DNA of 14,251 nucleotides. Source: UBA2862 sp045658005. GTDB taxonomy: Bacteria; Bacillota; Clostridia; Christensenellales; Aristaeellaceae. Below are positions 13,092 to 14,251 of the stretch, piece by piece. Each line of letters begins with the position of its first letter. Positions within the stretch are counted from its first letter, which is position 1. The notes under the pieces were generated by a model, which saw nothing but the letters and a program-made list of their open reading frames with translations, was not told where the DNA came from and did no database searches. The stretch spans positions 1 to 14,251 of the forward strand of contig JAZOUD010000160.1 in assembly GCA_045658005.1 (NCBI GenBank), in the 5' to 3' direction. The translations under genes and the position numbers were made by a program.

Positions 13092-13259
13092 ATTATCACC
13101 TCCTATCCTAAGGGCAATTAAATACGCATTATCTTCAATTACACAAGAAATGCTATAAGATAATATATTACAATATCTATTTATATATCTGATTATATCA
13201 TATCAATTATCTTTATGTCAATATATAATTAGAAATAATCAAAAGGGGCTGACAATATT
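13092..13259. promoter_or_regulatory. AT-rich divergent intergenic region, probable operators
   Basis: This 168-base gap between two divergent RHH genes is extremely AT-rich, with repeated TATAT/ATATC words at 13160-13230. TATAAT at 13224-13229 is a possible -10 box for the rightward gene, but no good -35 sits 17 bases upstream. The leftward promoter is unclear. RHH binding sites are expected here but I cannot define a repeat unit. Confidence 0.4.
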
Positions 13260-13442
13260 ATGGCTGACAATACCCTCAAAATCAAACGCCGTGGTGAGGA
13301 TGGCTACAAGGTCATATCAGTGCGCATCAAGGAAGATACCCTTGAAGCACTGGATAAGCTGGCGGCAGATACCAACTACTCCAGAAATGAGCTTATCAAT
13401 CTGCTCTTAAAACATGGCGTTGAAAATGTGGAAGTTGAATGA
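13260..13442 (+). CDS. 60-residue CopG/Arc-type ribbon-helix-helix protein
   Basis: A small DNA-binding protein. Residues 1-16 form a basic extension (KIKRRGEDGYK). KVISVRIKE (17-25) is the beta ribbon, DTLEALDKLAADTN (26-39) is helix A, and SRNELINLLLKHGVENV (41-57) is helix B, the classic CopG pattern with the S-R-N-E-L start of the second helix. Such proteins accompany plasmids, integrative elements and toxin-antitoxin loci as repressors. AAAAGGGG upstream gives about an 11-base spacing to ATG 13260. No toxin or relaxase is next to it in this window. A strong terminator follows about 100 bases downstream (13543-13582). Bases 13443-13542 hold nothing recognisable. Confidence 0.82.
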   Translation: MADNTLKIKRRGEDGYKVISVRIKEDTLEALDKLAADTNYSRNELINLLLKHGVENVEVE

Positions 13443-13542
13443 CGAAACCCCCTGCGGCGATAAGTAACAAAATAGAAGAGCGTTTATGCCCTCCAGTATA
13501 AATTAGCTATTACAATTGTTAGTATCTATAAAGGCTACATAA

Positions 13543-13582
13543 CAAAAAAACGACCGACTGTCATTTCAGCCGGTCGTTTTTT
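13543..13582. terminator. Bidirectional terminator between RHH gene and ileS tail
   Basis: CGACCG (13551-13556) pairs with CGGTCG (13571-13576); after one mismatch CTG (13558-13560) pairs with CAG (13567-13569). An A run (13543-13550) lies on the left and a T run (13577-13582) on the right, so it works in both directions. It is probably the original ileS terminator, now separated from the intact ileS stop by the duplicated tail and E6. Confidence 0.87.
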
Positions 13583-13595
13583 ATATGTTTTTGAC

Positions 13596-13777
13596 CTATC
13601 CGTTCTTCCTCACGGCCAGTGTCGCCGCCTCGCCGTTGATGCTCCAATCCTTGGCATAGCCGCCTTCGGGGGCGTCGCCCTCGGTGATGGCGGTGGCCAG
13701 CACGGCGGAGGCGATGGTCTCGGCGTGCTTCGCGATCACCGGCGCAAGGGCCTCGGAGGCCTTATAGGTCACGGTGA
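13596..13777 (-). pseudogene. Displaced copy of the ileS 3' end
   Basis: The 178 bases at 13600-13777 match 13880-14057 with about ten differences (roughly 94%), and the stop codons align (TAG here, TGA in the intact gene). It would encode the last 59 codons, from TVTYKASEAL to RKNG, with G-to-T, T-to-G and K-to-S changes relative to the intact gene. There is no start codon or upstream coding region, so it is not expected to be translated. Element E6 lies directly between it and the intact gene. It is the copy next to the terminator, so it may be the ancestral tail. Confidence 0.92.
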
Positions 13778-13780
13778 CAA

Positions 13781-13849
13781 GTCAGCGGGGACGGTTCTAC
13801 ATGACTCCGATATCTGGCAAAAGGAGTCAAATGGAACCATCCCTATGAC
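13781..13849. repeat. GGGACGGTTC-family element E6 (GTCA/TGAC type)
   Basis: The left arm has GTCA (13781-13784), core GGGGACGGTTCT and TGAC (13802-13805). The right arm has GTCA (13826-13829), core GGAACCATCCC and TGAC (13846-13849). The inner GACTCC/GGAGTC (13803-13808 and 13823-13828) pair perfectly. It starts three bases after the duplicated ileS tail. Confidence 0.85.
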
Positions 13850-13875
13850 CTCGATGAAAACAGGGGGCTGAGCGA

Positions 13876-14251
13876 TCAACCGTTCTTCCTCACGGCCAGC
13901 GTCGCCGCCTCGCCGTTGATCTTCCAATCCTTGGCGTAGGTGCCTTCGGGAGCGTCGCCCTCGCCGATGGCGGTGGCCAGCACGGCGGAGGCGATGGTTT
14001 CGGCGTGCTTCGCGATCACCGGCGCAAGGGCCTCGGAGGCCTTATAGGTCACGGTGATGCGGTCCACCACGTCGAAGCCGGCCTCCTTGCGCATGGTTTG
14101 CAGCTTGGAAATGACCTCGCGCACAAAGCCCTTCTCGATCAGCTCGGGTGTCAGGTTGGTGTCGATCACCACGGTCATGTCGCCCTCGGTCTGGCTGACG
14201 AAGCCGCTCTTCTGGGCCGGGGCGATCAGGCAGTCGTCCTTCTCCAGCGCG
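13876..14251 (-). CDS. ileS: Isoleucyl-tRNA synthetase, C-terminal part (5' end outside window)
   Basis: The last ~124 codons of IleRS, which charges tRNA-Ile in the cytoplasm. The reading frame is open to the right edge, starting ALEKDDCLIAPAQKSGFVS. The segment VVIDTNLTPELIEKGFVREV then ISKLQTMRKEAGFDVVDRI is the characteristic C-terminal (DUF5915-type) region of the larger, eukaryote-like IleRS found in many Clostridia; the catalytic HIGH and KMSKS motifs lie outside the window. The ATG at 14178 is an internal methionine, not the start. The gene ends at TGA 13876-13878. Its final 59 codons are duplicated downstream, separated by repeat E6. The gene is convergent with the small RHH gene. 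Confidence 0.93.
   Translation of the reverse strand, partial: ALEKDDCLIAPAQKSGFVSQTEGDMTVVIDTNLTPELIEKGFVREVISKLQTMRKEAGFDVVDRITVTYKASEALAPVIAKHAETIASAVLATAIGEGDAPEGTYAKDWKINGEAATLAVRKNG

Noticed and set aside
9686..13849. CRISPR array or integron-like attC cluster
   Set aside because: The repeats are irregularly spaced, inverted and variable in flank sequence, with no regular spacers, cas genes, integrase or attC-type cassette order.

Overview
The window looks like a chromosomal piece of a GC-rich member of the Clostridia (Bacillota). The evidence is a T-box leader in front of alaS, strong AGGAGG-type ribosome binding sites, an ECF sigma/anti-sigma pair of clostridial style, and sigma-A promoters with 17-base spacers. 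I cannot name the species; a Christensenellales-like gut lineage is a guess.

Layout. 1-2191: T-box-controlled alaS, encoding a short alanyl-tRNA synthetase. 2239-2834: a toxin-antitoxin pair with a ParE/RelE-like toxin. 2939-4657: an ECF sigma factor with a likely self-recognised promoter, followed by its membrane anti-sigma factor. 4717-9662: the most interesting block. Three genes point left (a helical protein of unknown function and two BREX BrxD-like P-loop ATPases), and an XPB-like SF2 helicase points right from the same 137-base intergenic region. I read it as a candidate anti-phage or DNA-processing system that is not a complete BREX. 9871-10517: a Phd/PIN-domain toxin-antitoxin pair. 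10677-11588: a CorA-type metal transporter. 11589-12539: about 950 bases without a gene, filled with nested repeats. 12540-13442: a locally AT-rich island with a small two-TM zinc-ribbon-like protein and two small divergent ribbon-helix-helix proteins. 13876-14251: the 3' end of ileS on the minus strand.

The second theme is a family of imperfect inverted repeats. Each arm carries the core GGGACGGTTC. Short self-complementary flanks surround the core and change between copies while often keeping their pairing (AACACA/TGTGTT, TGGGACA/TGTCCCA, CTGACA/TGTCAG, GTCA/TGAC). Six elements are present. One is split by a 160-base MITE-like insertion with 17-base terminal inverted repeats and a 9-base target duplication. 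Several elements lie beside displaced copies of gene 3' ends: a second PIN-toxin tail with its hairpin, a second ileS tail with its own stop codon and terminator, and possibly a third small tail. This suggests that the repeats mark the joints of insertions that duplicate or capture gene ends.

All calls come from reading the sequence and from memory of protein families; no database search was run.
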